From the NCBI GenBank assembly GCA_016278505.1, contig JADQBQ010000017.1, positions 101,357-165,356 on the forward strand: a stretch of 64,000 nucleotides of DNA. Reading direction: 5' to 3'. How positions within the stretch are numbered: the stretch's first letter is position 1; the number at the start of each line of letters is the position of its first letter. The position numbers and the translations under genes were made by a program. Of the stretch, positions 49,584 through 59,119 are shown in pieces. The stretch comes from Clostridiales bacterium. GTDB taxonomy: Bacteria > Bacillota > Desulfotomaculia > Desulfotomaculales > VENG01. The notes beneath the pieces are model-generated. The model worked only from the letters and a program-made list of their open reading frames with translations, was not told where the DNA came from and did no database searches.

Positions 49584-50672
49584 TCACGCCATCAATTTCT
49601 TCAGCTTTACATCAGGCTCAAGACCCAGTTCTTTTTTTAGTTCCCGTTTGTATGCATCGTAGTATTTGACCGCGGCAATACGCTTTTTTAACATCATCAA
49701 AGTTTCCACCAAAGTATAGTTTAAATCCGTGTGCAGCGGTTCATGCCCCAGGCCGGTTTTTAATAGCTCCACTGCCTGGCTATGCTTTCCGGCGGATTTA
49801 TAGTACTCCGCCATATCTAAAAGCAGCTGCACATATTTATCTCTGAGCAGCATCCTGCTCCTCTCCGGCCACTGGTATTGATTGCCTCCCAGGTAATCTC
49901 CTTGATAAAGGGCTGCTATTTCCTCATAATCAGAAATGGTTATATCATTGATAAGCCTCGGCGCAGATACCAGCGATAAAAACTTGTGGTAATCACAGTC
50001 AACGGAAGTGGCATCCAGCCTGTAACAACCCCTGGAGTGCTCGATAGGCACCCGGATGCCTTTTTGTAATAGTGCTTTCCGCACATAGTACAGTGTGGTA
50101 TTAAAGTTGGCGACGGCCCTGTCGCCGTCATAATCCGGCCATAAACGATCAATTATTTCATCACGGTTGATCTGGGCACCCCTGCCCTCAATCAAGTAGG
50201 CCAAAAGCTCCTCTGCCTTGCTGGTGCGAAACTTAACCTCGCCGGACCCGGTAATTACTTTAAATTTACTGAAACAGCGCACCTGCAGGCGAGACGGGTT
50301 AAGACCGATCTTTTTTTCTTTTCTTATCCTGTCCAGGGTTTCCCTTAAACGTTTTTTGTTCACCGGTTTCAATAGGTAATCCAGGGCATTGATACGAAAT
50401 GCTTCCACAGCATATTCATTATAGGCCGTCACAAACACAATTGCAGTCCACCCCTGCAGCTCAAGGATATGATTAGCCAGCTGAAATCCATCCAACTCCG
50501 GCATTTCAATATCGAGAAAGGCTGTGTCTATCTTCATTTTTTTGACATACTCCAGGGCCTCCAGGGGATTCAAAAACCTGCCCTTAATATCCACCACCCC
50601 GCTGTCCCCCAGCAGCTTCGCCATTTTATCCACCGAGGGACGCTCATCATCCACTACTATGGCCCGAATCAA
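49584..50672 (-). CDS. REC-HTH-BTAD (SARP-like) response regulator
   Basis: A 362-residue regulator. The receiver domain has IRAIVVDDERPS, the phospho-acceptor in AFLDIEMPELDG and Lys in DYLLKPVNK. An OmpR-like winged helix follows at about 130-225 (RDEIIDRLWPDYDGDRAVAN), then a bacterial transcriptional activation domain (BTAD) of TPR type at about 230-360 (YQGDYLGGNQYQWPERSRML). This is the build of SARP-type activators fused to a receiver. The TTG at 50672 has GGGGAGGTG six bases upstream and overlaps the kinase gene by 26 bp. It probably binds the heptamer repeats at 39728, 43750 and 49469. Confidence 0.88.
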   Translation of the reverse strand: MIRAIVVDDERPSVDKMAKLLGDSGVVDIKGRFLNPLEALEYVKKMKIDTAFLDIEMPELDGFQLANHILELQGWTAIVFVTAYNEYAVEAFRINALDYLLKPVNKKRLRETLDRIRKEKKIGLNPSRLQVRCFSKFKVITGSGEVKFRTSKAEELLAYLIEGRGAQINRDEIIDRLWPDYDGDRAVANFNTTLYYVRKALLQKGIRVPIEHSRGCYRLDATSVDCDYHKFLSLVSAPRLINDITISDYEEIAALYQGDYLGGNQYQWPERSRMLLRDKYVQLLLDMAEYYKSAGKHSQAVELLKTGLGHEPLHTDLNYTLVETLMMLKKRIAAVKYYDAYKRELKKELGLEPDVKLKKLMA

Positions 50673-53600
50673 GTAAAACACCTCCCCGGGGTATTTTAAA
50701 AGAAACAACTGTCCCTTTACCTACCTCGCTCCTGATGGATAAACCCTTTCCATAAAGCCTGGTCAAACGGGAATGAATATTGCGCAGCCCCACACTGCCT
50801 GTATTATCCGACGCCAAAAGCTTCTCCAGCTTGACGTTGGGGATACCCCGCCCGTTATCGGTTACAATTACCTTTACATCTCCCGGGTTTTGCTGTATTG
50901 ACACTGTCACTAGGCCCCGGCCGGCTTTTTTCCTCAGGCCGTGTCGAATGGAGTTCTCCACCAGGGGCTGTATGGAAAGTGGAGGTATATCTACCCGTAG
51001 GCTATTGTCTGTATCAAACTCCACCGCCAATTCCTCCCCGAACCTTGCCTTTTCTATTTCCAGGTACGACTTTACAAGACTGAGTTCTTTATTAACCGGG
51101 ACAAACATATCCAAGTTCATAAAGTCAAAACTATGCCTTAAATAGTTGGCCAGGTCGTCAATAAGTGCTCCGGCCCGTTCAGGGTCGGTATCGCAGAAGG
51201 CCGATATAGTGTTAAGCACATTAAACAAAAAATGCGGTTTGATCTGAGCCTGCAGAAAAGCTACTTCCGCCGCCCTGGCCTTATCCAGTGAAGTCTTTAA
51301 ATTAACCAGAGTCTTAACCCTGGCCAGCAGTTCTTCCACCTCAACCGGTTTGGGCAAATAATCATTGGCACCGGATTCAAAACCCATTACAATATCCCTG
51401 GTTCTTGTCTTGGCGGTAAGCATCAGCACCGGCAAATCATAATGGGACTTATAACTTCTTATTTTCCGGCATACTTCATAGCCTGACATTTCCGGCATCA
51501 TTACATCCAATATAACCAGAGAAAAGTTATTATTATAAATTTCCTTTAGGGCGGCGGTTCCATTGTCCACTGCAGTAATGGAGTACCCTCCGGTTTTTAA
51601 GATGGCAGCCGCGGACTGCAAATTTAAAAGCTCGTCATCAACGATCAAAACATGTGCACCCGTGCCGCATACCCTGAGGTTATCGTTTTTTCCGTGCAGG
51701 CCGGCGGCAATTTCATACACGGGCAGGGTAGTATCATTTTCAATAACATGCGACCTCGTTACCGGTAGGGTAAAATAAAACCGTGACCCTTTTCCCGGGG
51801 TAGATTTTACCCAAATACTGCCTCCATGGGATTCCACCAGGTGTTTGGTAATGGAAAGCCCCAGCCCCGTGCCGCCGTGCTTGCGGGTAGTTGAAGCATC
51901 CGCTTGTTCAAAGGACTTGAAAATGTCAGCTATCTTTTCCCTTGGAATGCCCTGACCGGTATCCTCCACACAGACCTCCAGCATTTCTCCGCATTCCTTA
52001 GCCGTAACCCTGATATACCCCTGCGTGGTAAATTTCACCGCATTGCCGATCAGATTGTGCATAATTTGGACTAACCTGTTTTCATCAGCCCGGACAGTGG
52101 GTAAATTGTCTGGTAAAGTGTGGGATATGGTAATCTTTCCCGGGTCATATAGCTGTTGCAACTCATGAATTGTGGTTTCCACAATTCCCTTTATCCTTAG
52201 GGGTTTAAGATTTAGCTTTATATCACTGTGCTTTAAGCATGAGTAATCCAGAATGTCATTGACCAGGTTGGCCAGCCTCCTGCTGCTCAGCGCAATAATG
52301 GAAAGGCTCTGCCTCTGTCCTTCATTAAGATTACCCTCACTGCCGCGCAGCATGGCCTCGGTTATCCCCTGTATGCCGTTCAAAGGTGTGCGCAACTCGT
52401 GGGACGTATTAGCCAAAAACTCGTCTTTGATTTTATCCATCTTCACTAATCGCCGGGATAGGTCCTCTACACTTGTAAACGCCTGGGAAAACCTCCTGGC
52501 CAACACAAAAGACTGCAAAAAAAGAAATACCACAAACCCAAAACTGGATAGTTCTCCCACATTAAGGGATATCACCCGGTAATAACACAATACATCGTAG
52601 ATGGCACCCGATATCATTACCAAAGCTCCCATAAATACAATAAATGAATTCGGCCGCCTTCTAACAAAAGCAATGCAAGTAATCACCAATGCATACAAAG
52701 CTATCAGTATGGCTACCGACAGGATTAAGTAAGTATACTTAGTATAGAAATGAAGCGGTGCAAGCACTGTAACCAGCGTCATCACGGCAGAGTAAACAAC
52801 CGTAACCCTGACCGCCTGCTTGGGCACCTCTTTCGGGAACATCTCACTTAACAGCAGTACAAAGGTTATGGGAAACCAATACAAAGTAACATAGTTGATA
52901 AATACGATACCGCTAAAGCTGATCACGGGAATCAGCGTGTATACCGCGTAATCCCCGTGTATAACGGTCCTACCCATGACCACAAGACACATGAAGACAA
53001 AATACAGGCTGCTTCTGTCTTCCCGTCTTAAAAGAAAAATACTTAAATAATACAACCCCAAAATAAAACAGCTGCTGAACAAGAAGATATCCCGGTATAC
53101 GATGTGCTTGTTATAATCTTGAATTTGCTCCGGTGTACCCATGTAAATGGGATACCACATACCTCCGCGGGCATAAATGAAGTTGGATACCTGAACAATA
53201 ATGTCGAATTGTGAAGAGGAAGGCCACACTTGAACGGTCACGGGCCTGTATTCCGGCCTGAAATATTCTTTGTTTGCTGTTGCCACGCCGTTTGATGCGA
53301 TTAGCGTATTATTTACATACATGCTGTAAGCGGTGGACATGGTGGGTATACGGAAGGCCATGGGGGTGTCTGTTCTTGCATTTACTATCCTCAGATGGTA
53401 AGTGGCATAACCAAAACCTGGGGGATTTTGATTATTTATTTGGTAATTGTTCCAAACAGAGGGCACCCGGGCTTTTACGTCTGCTCTCAGGTCTGCATTC
53501 CTCAGTTCACCGTAATCTAAAAGGCTATGCCAATAAAAATCCCATTCTCCGTTCAGGATTAAAAGGCCGTCTCTTTCCGGATTCCACCCGGAAAGAGACA

Positions 53601-53739
53601 AAGTCCCATTCCGGGGGGAAAGGGATGAAAACTTTGCACTTGTATTCGTAAAGTTCATTACCGCCGAGCATATAGCGATAAATATTAAAACAGCGGTTAG
53701 GGCAATAATAACTTTTTTTACGCCTGTTATCATATTCAT
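50647..53739 (-). CDS. Hybrid 7TM-DISM sensor kinase with two histidine-kinase modules
   Basis: A 1,030-residue membrane kinase. An external sugar-binding-like domain (about 50-200, LILNGEWDFYWHSLL) and seven helices (about 205-410) form a 7TM-DISM sensor. Then come a HisKA domain (TSHELRTPLNGIQGI) with HATPase (GTGLGLSITKHLVESH), a receiver (SLVILDVMMPEMSGYE) and a second, LytS-type kinase module (FLQAQIKPHFLFNVLNTISA with HATPase RLYGKGLSIRS). Two kinases and an internal receiver in one chain suggest phosphorelay or cross-talk to the downstream BTAD regulator, whose gene overlaps. It likely senses a carbohydrate or cell-wall ligand. Confidence 0.9.
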   Translation of the reverse strand: MNMITGVKKVIIALTAVLIFIAICSAVMNFTNTSAKFSSLSPRNGTLSLSGWNPERDGLLILNGEWDFYWHSLLDYGELRNADLRADVKARVPSVWNNYQINNQNPPGFGYATYHLRIVNARTDTPMAFRIPTMSTAYSMYVNNTLIASNGVATANKEYFRPEYRPVTVQVWPSSSQFDIIVQVSNFIYARGGMWYPIYMGTPEQIQDYNKHIVYRDIFLFSSCFILGLYYLSIFLLRREDRSSLYFVFMCLVVMGRTVIHGDYAVYTLIPVISFSGIVFINYVTLYWFPITFVLLLSEMFPKEVPKQAVRVTVVYSAVMTLVTVLAPLHFYTKYTYLILSVAILIALYALVITCIAFVRRRPNSFIVFMGALVMISGAIYDVLCYYRVISLNVGELSSFGFVVFLFLQSFVLARRFSQAFTSVEDLSRRLVKMDKIKDEFLANTSHELRTPLNGIQGITEAMLRGSEGNLNEGQRQSLSIIALSSRRLANLVNDILDYSCLKHSDIKLNLKPLRIKGIVETTIHELQQLYDPGKITISHTLPDNLPTVRADENRLVQIMHNLIGNAVKFTTQGYIRVTAKECGEMLEVCVEDTGQGIPREKIADIFKSFEQADASTTRKHGGTGLGLSITKHLVESHGGSIWVKSTPGKGSRFYFTLPVTRSHVIENDTTLPVYEIAAGLHGKNDNLRVCGTGAHVLIVDDELLNLQSAAAILKTGGYSITAVDNGTAALKEIYNNNFSLVILDVMMPEMSGYEVCRKIRSYKSHYDLPVLMLTAKTRTRDIVMGFESGANDYLPKPVEVEELLARVKTLVNLKTSLDKARAAEVAFLQAQIKPHFLFNVLNTISAFCDTDPERAGALIDDLANYLRHSFDFMNLDMFVPVNKELSLVKSYLEIEKARFGEELAVEFDTDNSLRVDIPPLSIQPLVENSIRHGLRKKAGRGLVTVSIQQNPGDVKVIVTDNGRGIPNVKLEKLLASDNTGSVGLRNIHSRLTRLYGKGLSIRSEVGKGTVVSFKIPRGGVLLDSGHSSG

Positions 53740-53823
53740 ATTAATTTAGCCCCGATTCGCCTTGGTACGTATGATTTCCATTCTTAGCTTCTAGATAAAG
53801 ATATCATAGTCAAGAAAAAACGT

Positions 53824-53845
53824 AAGTCACCCAATCGGGTGACTT
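53824..53845 (-). terminator. Terminator downstream of the TraB gene
   Basis: AAGTCACCC and GGGTGACTT pair around AATC, followed on the minus strand by ACGTTTTTTC. A second stem with AGCTATCG/CGATAGCT arms lies at 53852-53876, so two hairpins stand in series. Confidence 0.7.
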
Positions 53846-53922
53846 TGGAGTAGCTATCGCCTAATTAACGATAGCTCCTTGGTTTTTATCCTTTCTGGCG
53901 GATTACTCGTACCGATGATATC

Positions 53923-55095
53923 TTAACTGAAAAAAACATTTATAAATTTTCTGATTACATCTGCTCCCCCGATCATAGTGCCAATTAAGCTGCCCAAATT
54001 AGTCAAAACAACCACCAACAAAACATGAGTCACTTTGTTACGCCAAAAGCCCTTGAACGACAATACATCCTCAGAAATGTTCTCGAAATCCTGCACACTT
54101 GGCTTTCTCACCAGCGCTTCCACAAGACCGGCGAACCAACCGGCTGCCAGGAGGGGACTTAAGGAACTAATGGGTGAAGCTATAAATGCCGTCAGTATGG
54201 AGAGGGGATGACCAAGGGCAATTAAAGCGCCTAAGGCGGACAACGAACCATTCCAAAAAATCCAGCTTACAAGTTGGTCAATGCCCGCGGACCTGTCCAC
54301 AGAAAGGGTAGTAGCAATTAAGCCCAGTATAAGCACAGGTATGACCCAGGCCATTATTTTTATCATTTTGGAAGCAGGTGCCATCACAGACAGCTGATCC
54401 AAATCGTGGTCGTGGGCCAGCTCTTGCTTGATCCCGGGAACATGGCCGGCTCCCAAAACAGCCACCACTTTATTGCCCGGGGACGTTTTAATTTTTTGGG
54501 CCAGGTATTTATCTCTTTCATCTATTAAAACAGACTTGAACTGGGGAGAATGCTCAGATAACTCATTTAAGGCCGAGGTTAACATATCCTCGCTCTTCAT
54601 TTTCTCCATCTCTTCCTCGCTTATGTCTTCACTGACAAACATACTTATCATGATTTGATAAAATAGTTTAAGTTTGCCCAAAAGGTTCATGCTCCGCCAT
54701 AACCGCAGCATAGTAGTTTGAATATCCCGGTCCGCCAGACAGAGGGTGGCCCCAACATCATTGGCCGACACAATACCCTGAATCATTTCCTGGCCTGGTT
54801 GAATGCCAAACTGCCTGGCCAGTCTTTTCTGGTAAGATGACACCATCAGGTTAACTAACAGTAACAGGGCTTTGCCATCTTTAATTATCTTAAATATGTC
54901 AGTATTCCTCCACCTGTCGGCATCAGTAACAGACTGGTATCGGGACCGGCACAACTCTACACAAACAGTATCGGGTTTTTCCGCTTGAATTAATTCTTTA
55001 ACCTCATCAACACTTTTTTTGGAAACATGGGCTGTCCCTAGAAGAATTATCTCCTTACCGTCCATCTCTATCCGGTGCACATTTTCGCCGGCCAA
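53923..55095 (-). CDS. TraB/GumN-family membrane protein
   Basis: A 390-residue protein with the TraB-type domain: IILLGTAHVSKKSVDEVKEL, then PDTVCVELCRSRYQSV and VVAVLGAGHVPGI, which carry the conserved GTAH and GAGH motifs that suggest a metal-dependent protease-like fold. Four or five hydrophobic helices fill the last 150 residues. In clostridia such proteins are of unclear function; a role in surface or pheromone processing is known only for distant relatives. The start is a TTG with GGGAGTGG upstream. It is alone, with terminators on its downstream side. Confidence 0.85.
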   Translation of the reverse strand: MAGENVHRIEMDGKEIILLGTAHVSKKSVDEVKELIQAEKPDTVCVELCRSRYQSVTDADRWRNTDIFKIIKDGKALLLLVNLMVSSYQKRLARQFGIQPGQEMIQGIVSANDVGATLCLADRDIQTTMLRLWRSMNLLGKLKLFYQIMISMFVSEDISEEEMEKMKSEDMLTSALNELSEHSPQFKSVLIDERDKYLAQKIKTSPGNKVVAVLGAGHVPGIKQELAHDHDLDQLSVMAPASKMIKIMAWVIPVLILGLIATTLSVDRSAGIDQLVSWIFWNGSLSALGALIALGHPLSILTAFIASPISSLSPLLAAGWFAGLVEALVRKPSVQDFENISEDVLSFKGFWRNKVTHVLLVVVLTNLGSLIGTMIGGADVIRKFINVFFS

Positions 55096-55218
55096 AAAAC
55101 CACTCCCGAAGTTATTTTAATTGCAATGAAACAATAATATCATATTAGTATCAATTTTCTATAACCTTCTTATAACATTTTAAACAAAAAGTGAAATTAC
55201 TTCTTATGTATATTAATA

Positions 55219-55950
55219 CTACTCAGAGACTTCAATAATCTCAGCTAATTCATTAACCCTTTTTTCCTTAATGGCGTTAACAAAATCTTTATTACGGGCC
55301 ACAACTCTTATGATTCCCTCAACATTTCTAATCGCTTTCACAATACCTGCTAATTTATCCAAAAGCGGGTCATTTAGCTTATCTATTGAGCCGAAATCCA
55401 ATTCTACTTTTAAAGGTTTCACATACAGCAAACCCTGTATTGCCTGCATGAGCGAAGTTAAATTTTCTTCATTAAGACTGGGGGAAAGGACAATGTGAAA
55501 TGTGTTCTCAATATTCTTTATTTCAAACGGGGCATCGCCGGTTCCTTCCGCTCCATTTTCTTCCGGAACCTCATTGGATTCTTTAATGCGGGTACCCAAT
55601 ACCTTATTGACCACCTTAAGCACCGTTGCATGATCAATTGGTTTTATTATATAATGTTTTGCCCCTTCTCTAAGCGCTTCCAAAACCATCTTCCGTTGAT
55701 CCAGGGCACTGACCATTATTATTTTGGCATCAGGATATTCCTTCTTAATTAGTTTAACAGCTTCGATCCCGTTAACATTGGGCATGGTAATGTCCATAGT
55801 TACCAGGTCAGGGACATGGGTTCGATACATTAATTGAGCCTGTCCCCCGTTTGTTGCTTCACCAACCACCGTGTGACCCGCTTGAACAAATATTGTTTTT
55901 AAGTTTCGGCGCATAATTGCAGAGTCATCGACAATCAGAACTCGTGCCAT
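55219..55950 (-). CDS. Response regulator with C-terminal STAS-like domain
   Basis: A 243-residue protein with a CheY-type receiver (LIVDDSAIMRRNLKTIF, Asp in DLVTMDITMPNVNG, Lys in HYIIKPI) joined by a Glu-rich linker to a STAS-like domain (VELDFGSIDKLNDPLLDKLA). AGGAGGAGG precedes the ATG. It lies 16 bp after the kinase fragment at 55966 and was probably its cognate output. The transposon upstream, with its own terminator, should reduce its transcription unless a local promoter exists. Confidence 0.85.
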   Translation of the reverse strand: MARVLIVDDSAIMRRNLKTIFVQAGHTVVGEATNGGQAQLMYRTHVPDLVTMDITMPNVNGIEAVKLIKKEYPDAKIIMVSALDQRKMVLEALREGAKHYIIKPIDHATVLKVVNKVLGTRIKESNEVPEENGAEGTGDAPFEIKNIENTFHIVLSPSLNEENLTSLMQAIQGLLYVKPLKVELDFGSIDKLNDPLLDKLAGIVKAIRNVEGIIRVVARNKDFVNAIKEKRVNELAEIIEVSE

Positions 55951-55965
55951 ATTGAAAGCCTCCTC

Positions 55966-57504
55966 CTAGCTTATACTTTCATCCACCAGGCGCCCGCCGG
56001 CAGCACCCTCCGGCATCACCAGTCCTAAATTAAACCGCCCGGCAGTTGTTTGTAATTGATATCTCCAAATTTTTGCTTCTTTGTATCTCATCAAAGCTTC
56101 TTCTGATGTTAAAGCTACCGGACTGTCGATAACCAGCAATTCCTCCAGTCCCGGGAAGTATTTGACGGAATTGCCCAGTATTGTATTGGCACTCTCTGCT
56201 AAAATATCCTGCATATACTCCTCTTCCTCACCCGGCTGAAGATCATCCATCAAATAATTTCGTACCATTAGGCGTAAAACCTCGTCATCAACACTTAAAA
56301 CGAAATAGCATTCAATGGCTCCCCTAATGGCTAATAGAACTGTTTTGTTATATAGTTCCAAAGAGTCGGGCCGGATAATAGAAGTTTGATCGGTAGGTTC
56401 CGATTCCAAACCCATTTGCTCGGCAAGGAAATGCCTGGCAGTCTCCAGTAATGGCTCCAACAAATCGCTGACAGGAACAGCCCAAGCTCGTTCATTTTCC
56501 AGCGGCAGATACAGATAAAACGTAGTTCCCTGGCCCAAAACCGTTTCCACCCTGGGGTACCCACCCAATTTTGTCAACTCATGATGAAGTGCCGCCAGGC
56601 CCACACCCCTTCCGGATACATCCGTTACACTGTCTTTGGTAGAAAAACCGTCGGCAAAAATAAGCTGCATTACCTCATCGTCGCCGGCACCCTGTAGTTG
56701 TTCCTCCGGGAGCAATCCTTGGGCCAGAGCCTTTCTACGGACGGCAGCAGCATCAATTCCCCGGCCGTCATCGCTAATACCTACGACAATATACCGGTCG
56801 GTAGTGGAAATATCTATAGAGATTTGTCCATATTCTTCTTTAGCACATTCAATGCGCTCGTCCACACCCTCCAACCCATGGTCAACGGCATTACGAAAAA
56901 CATGCACCAGTGATTTGATAAGCCCCTTGTACACATCAGGATTTACTTGAAGCGGTTTTGCAGTAATCTTAACTGGATAAACAAGTTTCTCAAAGCGTTC
57001 CGCCAACCTGCTTACATAATCCGTGAAAGAGTTAAACAAATCGGCAAAAGGTTTATGGCGAAGCCGGCGGAGTTCCGGAATCAATAATTTACAGTCGGAT
57101 GGCGACAAAAGAGTCTCCATTCTCTTTTCAATTTCCATTAATTTACTCTTACTAATGACTAATTCATCGTCCTTAGTTAACAGCTTTTGACCCAAAACTT
57201 CCTCAAGGTAAGCCAACTCTTTTTCTAACCAAAAATCAGGCTCTAGCTGGCTGAATAACTGCTCAAGTTCTTCTTGATCCAAATCTAATCCTCCCTCATT
57301 TTTGAAATCAGTCATCTTAGTTTCCAGTTGGTGCAAGCAATCTACTACAAAATTCATATTTAATTGGCTAAAATTGCCTTTAAAGGTGTGGAGCCGGCGA
57401 AAAATATCAGCAAATTTTGAGGCCACTGAAAATGTGGTTCTCCTAGAGTTCAGTGGAGCAGTTGGATAAAAAAAAGGAACGAGATCTGTCTGCAAAGACA
57501 GCAC
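55966..57504 (-). CDS. CheA-like kinase and CheX-like domain, 3' fragment of an IS-split sensor kinase
   Basis: Native sequence runs from 55966 to 57418; the first ~29 codons of this frame are transposon sequence. Shown domains are an HPt-type histidine in FADIFRRLHTFKGN, a CheA-like HATPase (LVHVFRNAVDHGLEG, GISDDGRGIDA, GRGVGLAAL) and a C-terminal CheX/CheC-like fold (VLLAIRGAIECYFVLS). Joining this to the upstream fragment after removal of the transposon and one 8-bp repeat restores a continuous reading frame, TKKEKFADIFRRLH. The GTG in the transposon has AAAGGA before it but lies inside a terminator stem. The fragment keeps the catalytic core but has lost its sensor half. Confidence 0.8.
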   Translation of the reverse strand: MLSLQTDLVPFFYPTAPLNSRRTTFSVASKFADIFRRLHTFKGNFSQLNMNFVVDCLHQLETKMTDFKNEGGLDLDQEELEQLFSQLEPDFWLEKELAYLEEVLGQKLLTKDDELVISKSKLMEIEKRMETLLSPSDCKLLIPELRRLRHKPFADLFNSFTDYVSRLAERFEKLVYPVKITAKPLQVNPDVYKGLIKSLVHVFRNAVDHGLEGVDERIECAKEEYGQISIDISTTDRYIVVGISDDGRGIDAAAVRRKALAQGLLPEEQLQGAGDDEVMQLIFADGFSTKDSVTDVSGRGVGLAALHHELTKLGGYPRVETVLGQGTTFYLYLPLENERAWAVPVSDLLEPLLETARHFLAEQMGLESEPTDQTSIIRPDSLELYNKTVLLAIRGAIECYFVLSVDDEVLRLMVRNYLMDDLQPGEEEEYMQDILAESANTILGNSVKYFPGLEELLVIDSPVALTSEEALMRYKEAKIWRYQLQTTAGRFNLGLVMPEGAAGGRLVDESIS

Positions 57505-57516
57505 TCGTTCCTTTTT
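57471..57516 (-). terminator. Terminator inside the insertion sequence
   Basis: AAAAAGGAACGAG pairs with CTCGTTCCTTTTT and CTGTCT with AGACAG around a GCAA loop; T runs on both strands. It ends the transposase gene and likely blocks readthrough into the downstream kinase fragment. Confidence 0.85.
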
Positions 57517-57554
57517 AATCTATTTTTAGACCCGCTTTGCCCCACCTTTCTGGG

Positions 57555-59027
57555 TTATTGCCCTAACAGGGTGAAAACCCGCTTAAGATTGACCGCGAAA
57601 ATGGCGACCGCAGCTTGCAAATGCATGCCAACTAGGCCTGAGGATGACGCTACATCATACCCATGCCGATACTTGAGCTCGCTATTCTTAGCCTCAATCT
57701 TATAGCGTTCTTTGGCAAGCTGACGGAATGTCTCAGTCTCTTGGAATTCCATTTGCTCGCTGTGGATGTTGGTTTTGATGGATACCGAGTAACTCTTAGT
57801 CCTGGCCCCTGGCTTGTAACAACCCTCTTGCTGTGGACAGACTTTGCACTTCTCAACATCAAAGAAGTACGACTCGACCGTTCCCTGGCCATCTTCCGCA
57901 TGCTTTTTGGGCCTAGAACTCGTCTTTCTGATAGACATATGCCCTGCCTTGCACACATACATCCCGGCATCCTTGTTGTATTCGAACTTGTCTTCATTGC
58001 GCCTGTTACCGTGGGTAACCGTCGGGCTCAATTTGGAAACCAGCTGAATGTTATTTTCCTTTGCATACTCCAGATTGTCCTTTTCTGAGTAGGCTATGTC
58101 GCCAATGACGTTCTCCACGTTAATACCCACTGCGCGACTCTTTGCTACCAGGGGTTCTAGTTGTTTACCATCGTGCTTCTCGCCGGAAGTAACTTCAGCG
58201 GCAGTGATAATCCGTTCAGGAGTTATGGCCAAATGTGTCTTATACCCAAAGAAAGATGTATCGGCGGTTTTATGTCCTATCCTGGCGTCTGCGTCTTTGG
58301 ACAACGCTAGTTGTTCTAGATCATCTTCAACCGTCTCTTGTAAGATATTCAGCCTTTCTTTTACCTTGGGATAACTGGCCAAGACCTCGTCCTGCTTGAC
58401 GGTGGTGATAAGCTCCTGACAGTAATTGATCTCATCCTCTAAAATGCCGTTGTTCACCTTCGCGGGAAACTTAGTCTTTATCTGAGGGTTGATTTTATAT
58501 ATGGCCTTCCGCAGATTCTTGGAAAGTTCCAATAGTTGTTCCCGGGCTGACTTAGCATTGTAGCGGGCTGCTGTATGGGTAGAATCTACTATGATGCTAT
58601 TGCTTTTTATGATCCCTTTCTCAATTGCCAGTTCTACTGACCTCTGGATCAGAAGGTCCAACAAGCTGACATCCTTTAGACGGATTTTCCGGAACTTCGT
58701 TAGTGAACTAGGATTAATGACGTTTTCCTCGGGCGTCATATCCAAGAAATATTTGAACGACATGTCGTACCGTGACCTCTCTACAACATCCACATCAGAA
58801 AGGTTGAACATGCATTTAAGGAAAAGGTATTTAAACATGCGCAGGGGGTCTATAGCCCACCGGCCGTTATCTGGGCAGTACTTTGAGGAAAGCTCATCGT
58901 AGACAAAAGAAAAGTCGACATTCTCTTTAATCTTCCGTAACAGGTTGTCCCTAGGTACGATGAGCTCGTAGATGTCAGAATACTGACTTATTGGAAGTGT
59001 AAGTTGAGGCTTTAGCACCATGATCAC
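57555..59027 (-). CDS. IS1182-family transposase
   Basis: A 490-residue DDE transposase. The N-terminal half has WAIDPLRMFKYLFLKCMFNL and DVDVVERSRYDMSFKYFLD, typical of IS1182. The catalytic core shows SIIVDSTHTAARYN, VIGDIAYSEKDNLEY and ERYKIEAKNSELKYRHGYD, whose acidic residues should form the DDE triad. A Cys-rich insert (CKVCPQQEGCY) is also present. It is apparently intact. A GTG at 59027 or the ATG two codons later may start the protein; the ribosome site is unclear. Confidence 0.93.
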   Translation of the reverse strand: MIMVLKPQLTLPISQYSDIYELIVPRDNLLRKIKENVDFSFVYDELSSKYCPDNGRWAIDPLRMFKYLFLKCMFNLSDVDVVERSRYDMSFKYFLDMTPEENVINPSSLTKFRKIRLKDVSLLDLLIQRSVELAIEKGIIKSNSIIVDSTHTAARYNAKSAREQLLELSKNLRKAIYKINPQIKTKFPAKVNNGILEDEINYCQELITTVKQDEVLASYPKVKERLNILQETVEDDLEQLALSKDADARIGHKTADTSFFGYKTHLAITPERIITAAEVTSGEKHDGKQLEPLVAKSRAVGINVENVIGDIAYSEKDNLEYAKENNIQLVSKLSPTVTHGNRRNEDKFEYNKDAGMYVCKAGHMSIRKTSSRPKKHAEDGQGTVESYFFDVEKCKVCPQQEGCYKPGARTKSYSVSIKTNIHSEQMEFQETETFRQLAKERYKIEAKNSELKYRHGYDVASSSGLVGMHLQAAVAIFAVNLKRVFTLLGQ

Positions 59028-59119
59028 CCATTTATGTATTATTTTATCTATATTATATCATAAAAAGAGACGCAATCCACAGACATATGTGGAATTACGC
59101 CTATATTATTTGGGGTTTT